DNA of 64,000 bases from Bradymonas sediminis. GTDB lineage: Bacteria > Myxococcota_A > Bradymonadia > Bradymonadales > Bradymonadaceae. Positions 19,318 through 27,419 of this stretch are shown here, in pieces. Where the stretch lies: NCBI RefSeq assembly GCF_003258315.1, contig NZ_CP030032.1, positions 2,953,804 through 3,017,803 on the forward strand, written 5' to 3'. The notes beneath the pieces are model-generated. The model saw only the letters and a list, made by a program, of their open reading frames with translations, had not been told where the DNA came from and ran no database searches. Position 1 is the stretch's first letter, and each line of letters opens with the position of its first letter. Position numbers and translations under genes: made by a program.

Positions 19318-19812
19318 TTATTGGGGCAAAATCTGGCGGACCATATCACCAGCCAGCGACTTCGCGCGGGTCTGGATCGTGGCGCGAGCGGTCTGGACTT
19401 TGGCCTCGATCCGGCCGCGCTCCATCTCAAGGTCCTGCTGAATCTGCTCGCGGACCTCGCCGACCATATCGTTCTGCTCTTGGAGGCCCTGGTTTCGCAG
19501 GGACTCACGCACGTCGGTGGCGTCGCGGCGGGCCTGGCGCATCTTCGCCTCGTACTCCTCGATCACGCGGCCGGCGCGCGTCTGCATCTCAGCGGCCTCC
19601 TCTCGCGATCCGTCGACGCCCTCTTCACGCGCATCAACCGCCTTCAAATAGGGGCGAAAGAGCGTGAAGTGAAGGAATCCAAGAACGAACCAGAAAAGGA
19701 CCATCTGGACGATGATCGTACCATCGATATCAATGGCCACGGCCGCGATAAGGGGCGTGGACTGAGTCGACAGGGCGCTGGATAGGGCCGATACGGCCAG
19801 GCTATTTAACAT
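19318..19812 (-). CDS. atpF': ATP synthase Fo b' subunit
   Basis: 164 residues, first gene of the operon. A single membrane helix (IIVQMVLFWFVLGFLHFTLFRPYLKAV) is followed by coiled coil (DAREEGVDGSREEAAEM through the end). FRPYLKAVDAREE is typical of b/b' subunits after the membrane helix. It should pair with the b subunit encoded 100 bases downstream to make the peripheral stalk. Genes for the a and c subunits are not beside it, so they must be elsewhere in the genome. Confidence 0.9.
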   Translation of the reverse strand: MLNSLAVSALSSALSTQSTPLIAAVAIDIDGTIIVQMVLFWFVLGFLHFTLFRPYLKAVDAREEGVDGSREEAAEMQTRAGRVIEEYEAKMRQARRDATDVRESLRNQGLQEQNDMVGEVREQIQQDLEMERGRIEAKVQTARATIQTRAKSLAGDMVRQILPQ

Positions 19813-20690
19813 TATTAGGCTCTCTACTGAGGGACCATGACCGGTGGTGGTCGTCCGGGTTTCTCGCTTCCATTTTGGAAGTCTTCATCGCGTGAACTCG
19901 GGGCTCAATTTCAACGCCCTGGGAGCACGCGCGGCGGGACTAACACGCCCAATTCGAGAGTGTCAAGCCATAGGGTTAAAGGGGCGCGATCATCGCCAAG
20001 CGCCCTCGCCTTACGCGGGCGGCGATTCTATATGCGCCGGAGACGCCGAGATCGCTCGCGACGCCTTACTTATATGGCACGCACCGGGACGGCTTGCTGG
20101 TACGCGACGCACCGCAAATCCAAAGCGCCCCGAGAGCGCAACGCCTTGGCGATACGCAACGCCTCGCAGGCACGCAGCCCCCCTTCTGTCGCTTCGCGAC
20201 ATCTTCCCCAGAGGGGAAGATCTACTGTTGCTCCTGCGGGGCGCTCTTAGCACGCGGTGTTTGTGGCGCTTCTGGCACGCAATGGGTCTCTTCTCGCAAC
20301 GCCTCAGCAACACGCATCAAAACGCAACCCATCGCCAACTTGGAGCGCCCCTAAACTCGCCCGCCCAAAGCGCCCCGAGAGCGCAACCGTAATTCTGCCC
20401 CCTTTGGGGGAAGATGGCGCGCGGAGCGCGTCAGAAGGGGGGACGCCGCGTTGGAGATGCGCTGCTTTAAAAGGTGCTCTATTTGGCGAGGCGTTGCTGG
20501 CACGCGACGCGCCGCGCCGACCGGGACGCGACGCAACATGATCCCTTCGTCGGGGCCACGCCCCACCGCGCCCATCCCGCCATATACTGCATCCTGGATG
20601 ACGGGCCGGCGCAGCCGTTCATCACACGCAAACGGCGGGGGTTAATCCCTACTGGACAGGGTCGGACAATGCCTGCAGCGGGGGTCGACC
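19813..20690. repeat. Degenerate palindromic/tandem repeat tract upstream of the atp operon
   Basis: No supported gene. From about 19990 to 20560 the DNA is built from short degenerate units of the type TTGCTGGTACGCGACGC or TTGGCGATACGCAACGC, plus a longer unit at 20174-20250 (CCCCCCTTCTGTCGCTTCGC then ACATCTTCCCCAGAGGGGAAGA) that recurs at 39472-39545 and 39779-39860, and in inverted, diverged form at 20400-20442. At 20510-20565 a scrap of Rhs sequence (PDEGIMLRRVPV, minus strand) abuts the tract. The atp promoter should lie at the left edge. Confidence 0.7.
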
Positions 20691-21089
20691 CTAATTACAT
20701 GCATTGCCGGAACGGGCGCACGGCAGGTCGCCGGGTGCTGCAGACTTGTCGAGACTGCGGGCGCTCACGGTGAGGTTGGAGAGGCTGGCGCAGCAAGCGA
20801 AGGCCCCGGCCAGCTTGACTGGCCGGTGAATACGACTGACGAGCCCAGACGGCAGCCCATCCGCCCTGGCGAGCGTGGAGCCGCGGATGTCGGTGTGCCG
20901 GTAGCCGGATTGGCGCTCGTCGCGCGCGCCGTCGACAAGCGAGCGCGCCTCCTCGACCATCACGGCGCCGTTGACCGGCACCCGCAACAGCATGATGCCC
21001 TCGTCGGGGCGGATCTCGGCGAGCCCGGCGAAGTCGATGACGCATTTTTTTTGACCGACTTTCTGGTCTTCCGTCGAATTCACCAGCAA
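20691..21089 (-). pseudogene. Decayed Rhs core fragment
   Basis: The minus-strand frame reads QKKCVIDFAGLAEIRPDEGI then MLLRVPVNGAVMVEEARSLV up to GSTLARAD, the same Rhs segment that opens the four cassettes to the right, but it then breaks off and joins a different Rhs-like piece (LTVSARSLDKSAAPG, which resembles LTLSTRNLERPAAPN at about 27230). No Rhs core box, toxin or immunity gene follows. It is best read as the worn-out end of the cassette array. Confidence 0.7.
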
Positions 21090-21299
21090 AACAATCTGGT
21101 TGAGGTTTCTTTAACATATTTAATGAATTTATCTCCCGGAGCAAAGAAATGACAACCAATTCTACAAACCGAGGACTACACTTACGACTATCCTATTTAC
21201 ACCCCTTTTCCAACCACCTCTTCATATTTAAAAAAGAACAACTAAAAGCTCTACTTAAAACAAATATCAACATTGAATCCGTAACTCTAAACCATTCAT
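21090..21299. other. AT-rich spacer
   Basis: About 210 AT-rich bases between the Rhs remnant and the first immunity gene. A 64-residue plus-strand frame (21149-21343) has no ribosome site and overlaps the immunity gene, so it is not called. Confidence 0.4.
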
Positions 21300-21827
21300 C
21301 TATATTCGCAACTCTTTGTTCGCAACGCTTTCAATTTTCTTAATACGTTCGAAGTAGCTAGAGACCGATTCTTCGCTACGAGCTTTATCATAGTCAACCC
21401 ATATCCTGAAAAACTCGTAACCAGCACGAACAAATTCTTTCAAGAAAGAATCCCTCGAAACCAACACCGCCCGAACCGGCTCCACACAAGGGTCTAAAAC
21501 AAGTTTGACCGATTGATTCCGGTCGGGAATCATTTTCAATGTAATTGGCTGATCAAAAAAACCAATTTCCGCCGGGTCTCCATTTAGAAAGTCTTCCACC
21601 GCATTGATAAAATACCCCCACATATCAATAATGCTATCAAAAAAACTTTCATCCATGAACACGTTACCATTTACAATCAACTTGTAAATTCCTAACGGTT
21701 CACATTTATTTTCAGTATCTTCAAAAAGCGTGTCAGGGATTACTCTGGTCGCTTCCTCTAGCGATATAAAACTACCGTCGGACATCCGAATCACGTTCTC
21801 TATTTTCAAAACGCCTTTAGACTTCAT
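21300..21827 (-). CDS. Putative immunity protein of Rhs cassette 1
   Basis: 175 residues from the ATG at 21827, which has AAGGAG 8 bases upstream; in-frame starts at 21833 (ATG) and 21836 (GTG) overlap the stop of the toxin gene. The protein is soluble and acidic, with no signal peptide. I do not recognise its family: VFMDESFFDSIIDMWGYFINAVEDF and SVKLVLDPCVEPVRAVLVSRD are its most distinctive stretches. Identification rests on position: it directly follows, with start and stop codons interlocked, the EndoU-like toxin of an Rhs cassette, exactly where cognate immunity genes sit. Base composition is clearly more AT-rich than the flanking core genes, as expected of a transferred cassette. Confidence 0.6.
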   Translation of the reverse strand: MKSKGVLKIENVIRMSDGSFISLEEATRVIPDTLFEDTENKCEPLGIYKLIVNGNVFMDESFFDSIIDMWGYFINAVEDFLNGDPAEIGFFDQPITLKMIPDRNQSVKLVLDPCVEPVRAVLVSRDSFLKEFVRAGYEFFRIWVDYDKARSEESVSSYFERIKKIESVANKELRI

Positions 21828-21832
21828 AATCA

Positions 21833-22882
21833 TCACTCCTTAACAGGAAAAGCAGTGCGGACATGACCGTCGCGCAAGCCCACCTTATAGGCCTGACCGT
21901 CCACGACCCCACGAATATATTGACTATCTCCGTTGCGATTAATTTTACTTTTATTCCGATGAATAATCTTCCCAACAACACCTTCTATATCATCAATCGT
22001 CATTTCAGACTTAAAGAAAGTTTGCGTTTTCTTTGTTGTACCAGTCCAATGCTTGGGATGGTGTCGCACGAGAATATGCTCCATATCTCTTTTGGTAAGG
22101 CGAACTTCAGCTTTGTCTCCCAGATTCCAGGTTTTACCTCGATATTTAGTCAATGCGTTTTTGGCAACATGTGGCGCCTTCGCCTTGTGAGCAGCACGAG
22201 CACTTTTGACCTTTTTGACGCCTTTGCCAATACCTCCAAATCTGCCCCCTGTAGCAGCATTAAAAGCTTCCTCACCCAGTGAATTCCGCGCAACAGTCTG
22301 CTCACCCAAATCAGGTGTATTCGACGTATTATCTCCGAACATACCGGCGATGCCAGGAACGGCGACGTATTCAGCGAAAAAGCCCACTATAGGTTCGACG
22401 ATAGCCCGCTGTAGTTCTGGGTCAACAACCCCAGTAATCACGCTGCTGAAAGTACCTTCTGGATCGATGCGCCCCACCGGATTATTTCGTGAATAAGAGT
22501 ACAGATTTAACTCCTGCCCCCCAACCGTATCCACCTCCGGCGCCGCCAACAACAACGGATCCGGCGACAACCACCGCCTCAACTCCGGGTCATAAACCCT
22601 GGCCCCCATAAAATACCACCCGGTCGCCGGGTCCGGCTCAAAGCCGACAAATTGGTGGGTCGGCGCGTCGAGCTCGCTGACCCGAAGCGTCTCGCCCCAC
22701 GCGCTGTATTCGGCCTCCTCAAACGGCAGCGACATCTGCTCGGACCAGTCGGCCCGGGCGAGCGTGGAGCCGCGGATGTCGGTGTGCAGGTAGCCGGATT
22801 GGCGCTCGTCGCGCGCGCCGTCGATGAGCGAGCGCGCCTCCTCGACCATCACCGCGCCGTTGACCGGCACGCGCAACAGCAT
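21833..22882 (-). CDS. Orphan Rhs cassette 1: Rhs core end plus EndoU-like RNase toxin
   Basis: Coordinates begin at the first Met, but the frame is open to 23011 (TTRHVCGEGG onward) without a normal start or ribosome site, so this is a 5'-truncated rhs 3' end. Residues 1-115 are the conserved Rhs core end (HQFVGFEPDPATGWYFMGAR; RRWLSPDPLLLAAPE), then NLYSYSRNNPVGRIDPEG, the usual junction and self-cleavage region. The variable tip ends (about 268-349) with MEHILVRHHPKHW, TFF, MTIDDIEGVVGKII and RTAFPV, a spacing that fits bacterial EndoU/BECR-type RNases (catalytic His, His, Lys, Thr/Ser). The next gene is interlocked and probably gives immunity. Fold assignment is moderate; target RNA unknown. 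Confidence 0.75.
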   Translation of the reverse strand: MLLRVPVNGAVMVEEARSLIDGARDERQSGYLHTDIRGSTLARADWSEQMSLPFEEAEYSAWGETLRVSELDAPTHQFVGFEPDPATGWYFMGARVYDPELRRWLSPDPLLLAAPEVDTVGGQELNLYSYSRNNPVGRIDPEGTFSSVITGVVDPELQRAIVEPIVGFFAEYVAVPGIAGMFGDNTSNTPDLGEQTVARNSLGEEAFNAATGGRFGGIGKGVKKVKSARAAHKAKAPHVAKNALTKYRGKTWNLGDKAEVRLTKRDMEHILVRHHPKHWTGTTKKTQTFFKSEMTIDDIEGVVGKIIHRNKSKINRNGDSQYIRGVVDGQAYKVGLRDGHVRTAFPVKE

Positions 22883-22982
22883 GATGCCCTCGTCAGGGCG
22901 AATCTCGGCGATCCCGGCGAAGTCAATGATGCGCTTCTTTTGGCCGGTGAGGTTGTTGGTCGTCTCGCGCAGGACGCGGCGG
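22531..22982 (-). repeat. Rhs core repeat, copy 1 of 4
   Basis: About 450 bases nearly identical to 24244-24650, 26527-27010 and (partial) 30071-30244. The identity ends sharply at the codons for LLLAAP, immediately before the variable toxin region. Confidence 0.8.
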
Positions 22983-23083
22983 CCGCCCTCGCCGCAGACG
23001 TGGCGGGTGGTTTACTCTGTGCTCATCCAAGGTTTTCGTTGTTGTCGTTCGCCCCGGCTTTCACAATCATTCGGACTTTGAAC

Positions 23084-23611
23084 TTATAAAATCCCCCGAC
23101 GCGCGATGATATTGTGAAGCCACTCGACGTCAGAATTATCCTCCCAAAACTTCAGCAACTCATCCTGTTCCTGCTGTGCAAAGGGTGCTGTCGACAGCAA
23201 TGTCTTTATAAAGTCAGGCTCGCCACCGATGATCGCGTGAAGCTCATGCGATATCATCCCCCCCCATTTACCGCTCGGAGACCAAATACTATTTTCCACC
23301 CGAATACCGATCTCACAGTATTCGGCATATTGAGTATCTGGCGTCATTCGCCAGCTTTGTGCCGCTTCAAAAGACTTTGATTCAAGCTCACTTTCCAAAA
23401 TGAGTGCTTCGCCCGCACCGCTTTGAAGTACCGCGGCCATCAACGCGTCATATTGATGCTCTTCAAAGTGATAGCCGTAGGTCGGATAAAACAAAAGCAC
23501 ATTCCAATCTTCACGAAAGGGGTCTCCGAACGGATTATTGCTAGCAAACGCCTGCTTCCAAGTTTGAAGAAGCTGAGCTCGTTCTTGTTTCGTTGTAAGA
23601 GTGTCTACCAT
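23084..23611 (-). CDS. Putative immunity protein of Rhs cassette 2
   Basis: 175 residues from ATG 23611 with GGAG 7 bases upstream; its start overlaps the toxin stop by 7 bases, so translation is coupled. It is acidic and Trp-rich, with no signal or membrane segment. Distinctive stretches are DPFREDWNVLLFYPTYGYHF and ELHAIIGGEPDFIKTLL; I do not recognise the family. Role is inferred from its fixed place right after an Rhs toxin tip. A 72-base gap separates its end from the open frame of cassette 1. Confidence 0.6.
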   Translation of the reverse strand: MVDTLTTKQERAQLLQTWKQAFASNNPFGDPFREDWNVLLFYPTYGYHFEEHQYDALMAAVLQSGAGEALILESELESKSFEAAQSWRMTPDTQYAEYCEIGIRVENSIWSPSGKWGGMISHELHAIIGGEPDFIKTLLSTAPFAQQEQDELLKFWEDNSDVEWLHNIIARRGIL

Positions 23612-24594
23612 TTGCTTTCTCCAATAAATTTTAATTTCCTAACACCATCTTCAACACCATGAACATCCACTGTTGGCGGTCCAAATTTTAACGTTTCTCG
23701 CAAGGTAATATGCCCACCCTTTCCACCTTTTGCTACAAATACGCCGCCCTTGGCTTCCGTGACAACATTCCCATTCCTCAAGCGATCGAATACTTTCCGC
23801 GCATCGTTTGCATCACCTTGTAGCTCCCGTACACCTCTTCTTTTGCCAGGACGCCCGAGGTTTTTAAGTGTGATGTTTTTCGAATATAGAGCACTCTTCC
23901 ACTTCAATTGCTCTCGCGAAAACTGACTTATCTCTTGCCCTGCCTTGGCGGTCTTATGTGCATTTTCAAGTGATGTGGTAACTTTTACTGTATTGTCGGC
24001 TGCGTTCGAATTTTTGGCTGACTTCAGCAGACGAGCAGCTTTGCCAACAAGCTTAAAAAGCCCTTTAGCTGCCATCGCAATTCCCTTACCACCGAGTTCA
24101 ATTGTCCCGGTTTTGAGACCGTAATCAATTTCATCCTCACAACCCACACCACAGTTCGCCAAAAGCCCTTCGGGATCAGTAAATGTTATTGGATTGTTTT
24201 TTGAGTACGTATAAAGATTGAGCTCGTCGCCGTTAACGCTGTTGATATCCGGCGCAGCCAACAACAACGGATCCGGCGACAACCAACGCCTCAACTCCGG
24301 GTCATAAACCCTGGCCCCCATAAAATACCACCCGGTCGCCGGGTCCGGCTCAAAGCCGACAAATTGGTGAGTAGGCGCGTCGAGCTCGCTGACCGACAGC
24401 GTCTCGCCCCACGCACCGTATTCGGCCTCCTCAAACGGCAGCGACATCTGCTCAGACCAGTCGGCCCTGGCGAGCGTGGAGCCGCGGATGTCGGTGTGCA
24501 GGTAGCCGGATTGGCGCTCGTCGCGGGCGCCGTCGATGAGCGAGCGCGCCTCCTCGACCATCACGGCGCCGTTGACCGGCACGCGCAACAGCAT
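23605..24594 (-). CDS. Orphan Rhs cassette 2: Rhs core end plus unassigned toxin tip
   Basis: Given from the first Met; the frame continues upstream to about 24660, where it runs into degenerate repeats (ARRNVAYQKRVIDFAGL). Residues 1-115 repeat the Rhs core of cassette 1. NLYTYSKNNPITFTDPEG marks the junction. The variable part begins LLANCGVGCEDEIDYG, has a hydrophobic/alanine stretch, and ends in about 100 residues with FDRLRNGNVVTEAKGGVFVA, GGKGGHITLRETLKFGPPTVD and GVRKLKFIGESKW. The K/T-x-GPPT-x-D and final basic strand recall several small RNase-type tips (BECR-like) of polymorphic toxins, but I cannot name a family with confidence. Translationally coupled to its immunity gene. Confidence 0.7.
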   Translation of the reverse strand: MLLRVPVNGAVMVEEARSLIDGARDERQSGYLHTDIRGSTLARADWSEQMSLPFEEAEYGAWGETLSVSELDAPTHQFVGFEPDPATGWYFMGARVYDPELRRWLSPDPLLLAAPDINSVNGDELNLYTYSKNNPITFTDPEGLLANCGVGCEDEIDYGLKTGTIELGGKGIAMAAKGLFKLVGKAARLLKSAKNSNAADNTVKVTTSLENAHKTAKAGQEISQFSREQLKWKSALYSKNITLKNLGRPGKRRGVRELQGDANDARKVFDRLRNGNVVTEAKGGVFVAKGGKGGHITLRETLKFGPPTVDVHGVEDGVRKLKFIGESKW

Positions 24595-24650
24595 GATGCC
24601 CTCGTCGGGGCGAATCTCGGCGAGCCCGGCGAAGTCGATGACGCGTTTCT
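24244..24650 (-). repeat. Rhs core repeat, copy 2 of 4
   Basis: Near-identical DNA to copy 1 from the LLLAAP codons upstream to the VIDFAGL codons, where it is cut by degenerate repeats. Confidence 0.8.
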
Positions 24651-24800
24651 GGTACGCGACGTTTCGCCGCGCGACGCCTTGCCGATACGCAACGCAGCGG
24701 AGCGCGTCAGAAGGGGGGCGTCGCGCTGGAGAGACGTTGCTTTAATAAGCACTCTATTTAGCGAGGCGGCGCTGGCACGCGACGTAACATGATGCCCTCA
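24640..24800. repeat. Degenerate repeat tract inside a broken Rhs segment
   Basis: Units like TTTCTGGTACGCGACG and TTGCCGATACGCAACGC, and GAGCGCGTCAGAAGGGGGGC, shared with 20440-20540. The tract lies exactly between the codons for VIDFAGL of cassette 2 and a second, truncated copy of the PDEGIML codons to its right. Confidence 0.7.
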
Positions 24801-24935
24801 TCGGGGGAGATCTCGGCGAAGTCGATGACGCGCTTTATATTGATCGGTGAGGTTATCAGTCGTCGCCCGCAGCACTCGGCCCTCGCCGCAGACGTGGCGG
24901 GTGGTTTGGTTGGCGATAAGTGTATTCGGGCCGCC
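24785..24935 (-). pseudogene. Rhs core scrap, frameshifted
   Basis: Minus-strand reading gives IANQTTRHVCGEG, RVLRATTDNL, then in another frame KRVIDFAEISPDEGIMLRRV before stopping in the repeat tract. It is a shortened, multiply damaged copy of the same Rhs stretch that opens cassettes 1 and 3. Confidence 0.7.
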
Positions 24936-24954
24936 CCAACTGATTATCTATCAA

Positions 24955-24998
24955 ATCGACCACCGCGTGGGGCCTTGCCGCCCCACGCGGTGGTCGAT
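24955..24998 (-). terminator. 19-bp perfect hairpin downstream of immunity gene 3
   Basis: Bases 24955-24973 and 24980-24998 are exact reverse complements (loop CTTGCC). It lies 80 bases after the stop of the immunity gene at 25079 on the minus strand and is followed by TTGATAG rather than a long T run. A terminator or a palindromic recombination element are both possible. Confidence 0.5.
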
Positions 24999-25078
24999 CC
25001 AGGAAGCTAAAACTAGTGATAAATACTAAGATGAGAATGCGGTGACATAATGATGCACGAAGAGTCTCTCTCGACTCG

Positions 25079-25798
25079 TTAGTCGTTCACAGGACCCAAT
25101 ACACCCGCAGCCATCAACTCTGAGTGTAGCTGATGGAGATGTTTGATGCCGTCATTTCGCTCGGAAGACGGTGGCTCTTCACCCGTTATAATAATATTGC
25201 CAGAATCTATCTGAACAACTTTGAACGCTTCTCCCAACTCCGGAAGTGGCCCTCTTTCGTTCTCAAGGAATAACATCCAACCCATCTCGGGCGCGTCGAC
25301 CTCCAGCTCTGGCACTGCATCCATAATTTCATCATTCCAGATATTCGCCCAACTAGGCTCCCATATCTCAATCAGCGCTCGAAGAATACTAAATATTTCA
25401 TCTAACTCTAGGCGTGGGTTCACATCTGGAAGGTTCAAGATGACACTATTAAATGGCCCATATGGTCCGTGATTGTATCCACCACAATGGACTATAAGCT
25501 TTCCTAATTCGTCATCACCATAAGAATACCAAGTTCGAACAGAAAAGCCCAATTCGTCGGCCATTTTTGGCGGTGCCACCGTATCACGCCCCTCTTCTAT
25601 GAAACGTGTTAATTGTGTGTGGTCTAGATGATGCTCTTCATTGGCTTGACCAGGGCCGTTAATGCCCTGATACCATTGCTGAAATTCAGGAGCCAACTGG
25701 GCCAGTCGCTCCAGGGATGTTTTAAAACGATGGGCACATTCTGCCGCTGTTTCACGTCGTTCGCCCCAGAATAATCGCACTAAAAATCTGTTATTCAA
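25079..25798 (-). CDS. Putative immunity protein of cassette 3 (Imm52-like)
   Basis: 239 residues. The start is a TTG at 25798, with GAGG 6 bases upstream and 14 bases after the toxin stop. The layout (NNRFLVRLFWGERRETAAECAHRF; LAPEFQQWYQGI; GFSVRTWYSYGDDELGKLIVHCGG; GWMLFLENERGPLPEL) resembles the Imm52 family, which is described as partner of Tox-REase-5 toxins; the neighbouring toxin is of that type, so both assignments support each other. It is cytoplasmic and acidic, as expected of a nuclease inhibitor. Family call is from memory of sequence pattern. Confidence 0.65.
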   Translation of the reverse strand: MNNRFLVRLFWGERRETAAECAHRFKTSLERLAQLAPEFQQWYQGINGPGQANEEHHLDHTQLTRFIEEGRDTVAPPKMADELGFSVRTWYSYGDDELGKLIVHCGGYNHGPYGPFNSVILNLPDVNPRLELDEIFSILRALIEIWEPSWANIWNDEIMDAVPELEVDAPEMGWMLFLENERGPLPELGEAFKVVQIDSGNIIITGEEPPSSERNDGIKHLHQLHSELMAAGVLGPVND

Positions 25799-25812
25799 TT
25801 TTGTCCTCTTAT

Positions 25813-26877
25813 TTAGTCAACGGGTTCAATGTGCTTCACATTTATACCCTTTACCCTCTGTGACTTCAAAAGCTCCTTGATGGTACTCGCAGCCTTTTCT
25901 TCGGCAACATGCCACTCAACCTTTGCCCCCTTGGCGGCATTAACTTGGCGCCTAGCTTGGTCGAGCAACTTCGTTGCCCCGTCAAACCAATCTTCAAACT
26001 CACCAGTCTTTTTGCTGATAAATTTCGCATAGCCGGGCCCTTTCGCCTCTAATAACACACCGTCCTTAAGTCCATCAAAATCCACACCCTTCAGGTTGAA
26101 TTCAATATTCGCGGCCGTTCCAGTAATTTGCGATTGATATTTTGCAGCTCGGACTGACATGCTCCGATTTCGCGGTACAAATCTGCCAAGACGTCCGATA
26201 GGTAAGGCAGCCATGCCAGCGGACAATGCAGCCGGAGCATAATTCCCTATACCCGCCGAATCCACGGCATTCGCCACATCCACAGGCCCAGATGCCGCGA
26301 TTGCAAGCATCCCCATTGCTCCTGTCATAACAGCGGCGCTTACCCCCTGCACAAATGGCGAAAAATGAGGCGGTGATCCTGCGATTTGTCCGCGACGGTC
26401 GTCGCCGACGGCCCGGCTATCATAGTCGGCAGATGCGATTCGAATGTTGCCGGTAGGGTCAATGAATCCCACAGGGTTATTGCCTGTATAGGAATAGAGA
26501 TTCAACTCCAGACCTTCAGCGCTATCCACCTGCGGCGCCGCCAACAACAACGGATCCGGCGACAACCACCGCCTCAATGCCGGGTTATAAACCCTGGCTC
26601 CCATAAAATACCACCCGGTCGCCGGGTCCGGCTCAAAGCCGACAAATTGGTGGGTCGGCGCGTCGAGCTCGCTGACCCGAAGCGTCTCGCCCCACGCACC
26701 GTATTCGGCCTCCTCAAACGGCAGCGACATCTGCTCGGACCAGTCGGTTTTGGCGAGCGTGGAGCCTCGGATATCGGTGTGCAGGTAGCCGGATTGGCGC
26801 GCGTCGAGCCCGCCGTCGACTAGTGAGCGCGCCTCCTCGACCATCACGGCGCCGTTGACCGGCACACGCAACAGCAT
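25813..26877 (-). CDS. Orphan Rhs cassette 3: Rhs core end plus Tox-REase-5-like nuclease
   Basis: Given from the first Met; the frame is open further upstream (CVRGSQIVADKTTRHVCGEGG) to about 27054, where a TAG and a frameshift separate it from older Rhs sequence. Residues 1-116 are the repeated Rhs core, with small differences (VYNPALRRW). NLYSYTGNNPVGFIDPTG is the junction. A hydrophobic/alanine region (about 170-225) is followed by the toxin: AKYQSQITGTAANIEFNL, FDGLKDGVLLEAKGPGYAKF and W-x-V-A-E-E near the end. The D...E-A-K arrangement is the PD-(D/E)xK nuclease core as found in Tox-REase-5, so the tip probably cuts DNA of competitors. Cognate immunity gene follows 14 bases on. Confidence 0.8.
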   Translation of the reverse strand: MLLRVPVNGAVMVEEARSLVDGGLDARQSGYLHTDIRGSTLAKTDWSEQMSLPFEEAEYGAWGETLRVSELDAPTHQFVGFEPDPATGWYFMGARVYNPALRRWLSPDPLLLAAPQVDSAEGLELNLYSYTGNNPVGFIDPTGNIRIASADYDSRAVGDDRRGQIAGSPPHFSPFVQGVSAAVMTGAMGMLAIAASGPVDVANAVDSAGIGNYAPAALSAGMAALPIGRLGRFVPRNRSMSVRAAKYQSQITGTAANIEFNLKGVDFDGLKDGVLLEAKGPGYAKFISKKTGEFEDWFDGATKLLDQARRQVNAAKGAKVEWHVAEEKAASTIKELLKSQRVKGINVKHIEPVD

Positions 26878-27010
26878 GATGCCCTCGTCGGGGCGGATCT
26901 CGGCGAGCCCTGCGAAGTCGATGACGCGTTTCTTTTTGCCGGTGAGGTTGTTGGTCGTCTCGCGCAGGACGCGGCGCCCGCCCTCGCCGCAGACGTGGCG
27001 GGTGGTTTTG
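26527..27010 (-). repeat. Rhs core repeat, copy 3 of 4
   Basis: Near-identical DNA to copies 1 and 2; the longest of the four, reaching the codons for DKTTRHVCGEGG. Confidence 0.8.
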
Positions 27011-27019
27011 TCGGCGACG

Positions 27020-27350
27020 ATCTGGGACCCCCGGACGCACTGGGGTCTCGGCTACCCGGTCGATTTGGGCCATGCAGCCGGCGGCGTCGTAAAAGACATC
27101 CATCAACGTTTCGCGGTCGCTCGTGGCGCCCTCGCCGGGCTCGAATACGCCTTGATAAATCACCCGCCCGTTTTGGTCGTAATTGAGTTTACGAAACGGG
27201 TCCTGGTTTATACGGGGTGTTGGGTGCTGCAGGCCGCTCGAGATTGCGGGTGCTCAGGGTGAGGGTCGTGCCTGCGCAACCGACGGCCCCGTTGACCGCA
27301 GCACGATCTCCCCACCGAGGCGGAGTTCGACGAAATCGATAAACTACTCC
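27020..27350 (-). pseudogene. Older Rhs repeat-region fragment with several frameshifts
   Basis: Upstream of cassette 3 the minus strand still encodes Rhs-like sequence in three different frames: FIDFVELRLGGEIVLRSTGP, then AGTTLTLSTRNLERPAAPN, then NYDQNGRVIYQGVFEPGEG and DVFYDAAGCMAQIDR. Between them are frame changes and a stop. It shows that the cassette once carried more of the upstream rhs gene. Confidence 0.7.
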
Positions 27351-27419
27351 ATCAAACTTGTACAACATGAGCTGCTAAAGTCGATATGGCTGCCTCTTCA
27401 ACACCAAAACAAAACCAGC

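Noticed and set aside
18522-19667. 381-codon plus-strand frame
   Set aside because: Antisense of atpF and atpF'.
19990-20560. Possible CRISPR array
   Set aside because: Units are degenerate and unevenly spaced, without constant repeats and unique spacers of fixed size, and no cas gene is near.
21149-21343. 64-codon plus-strand frame
   Set aside because: AT-rich spacer, no ribosome site, overlaps an immunity gene.
26714-27163. 149-codon minus-strand frame upstream of cassette 3
   Set aside because: Only its first part follows the Rhs frame; the rest is Rhs DNA read out of frame after a frameshift, so it is treated as Rhs remnant.
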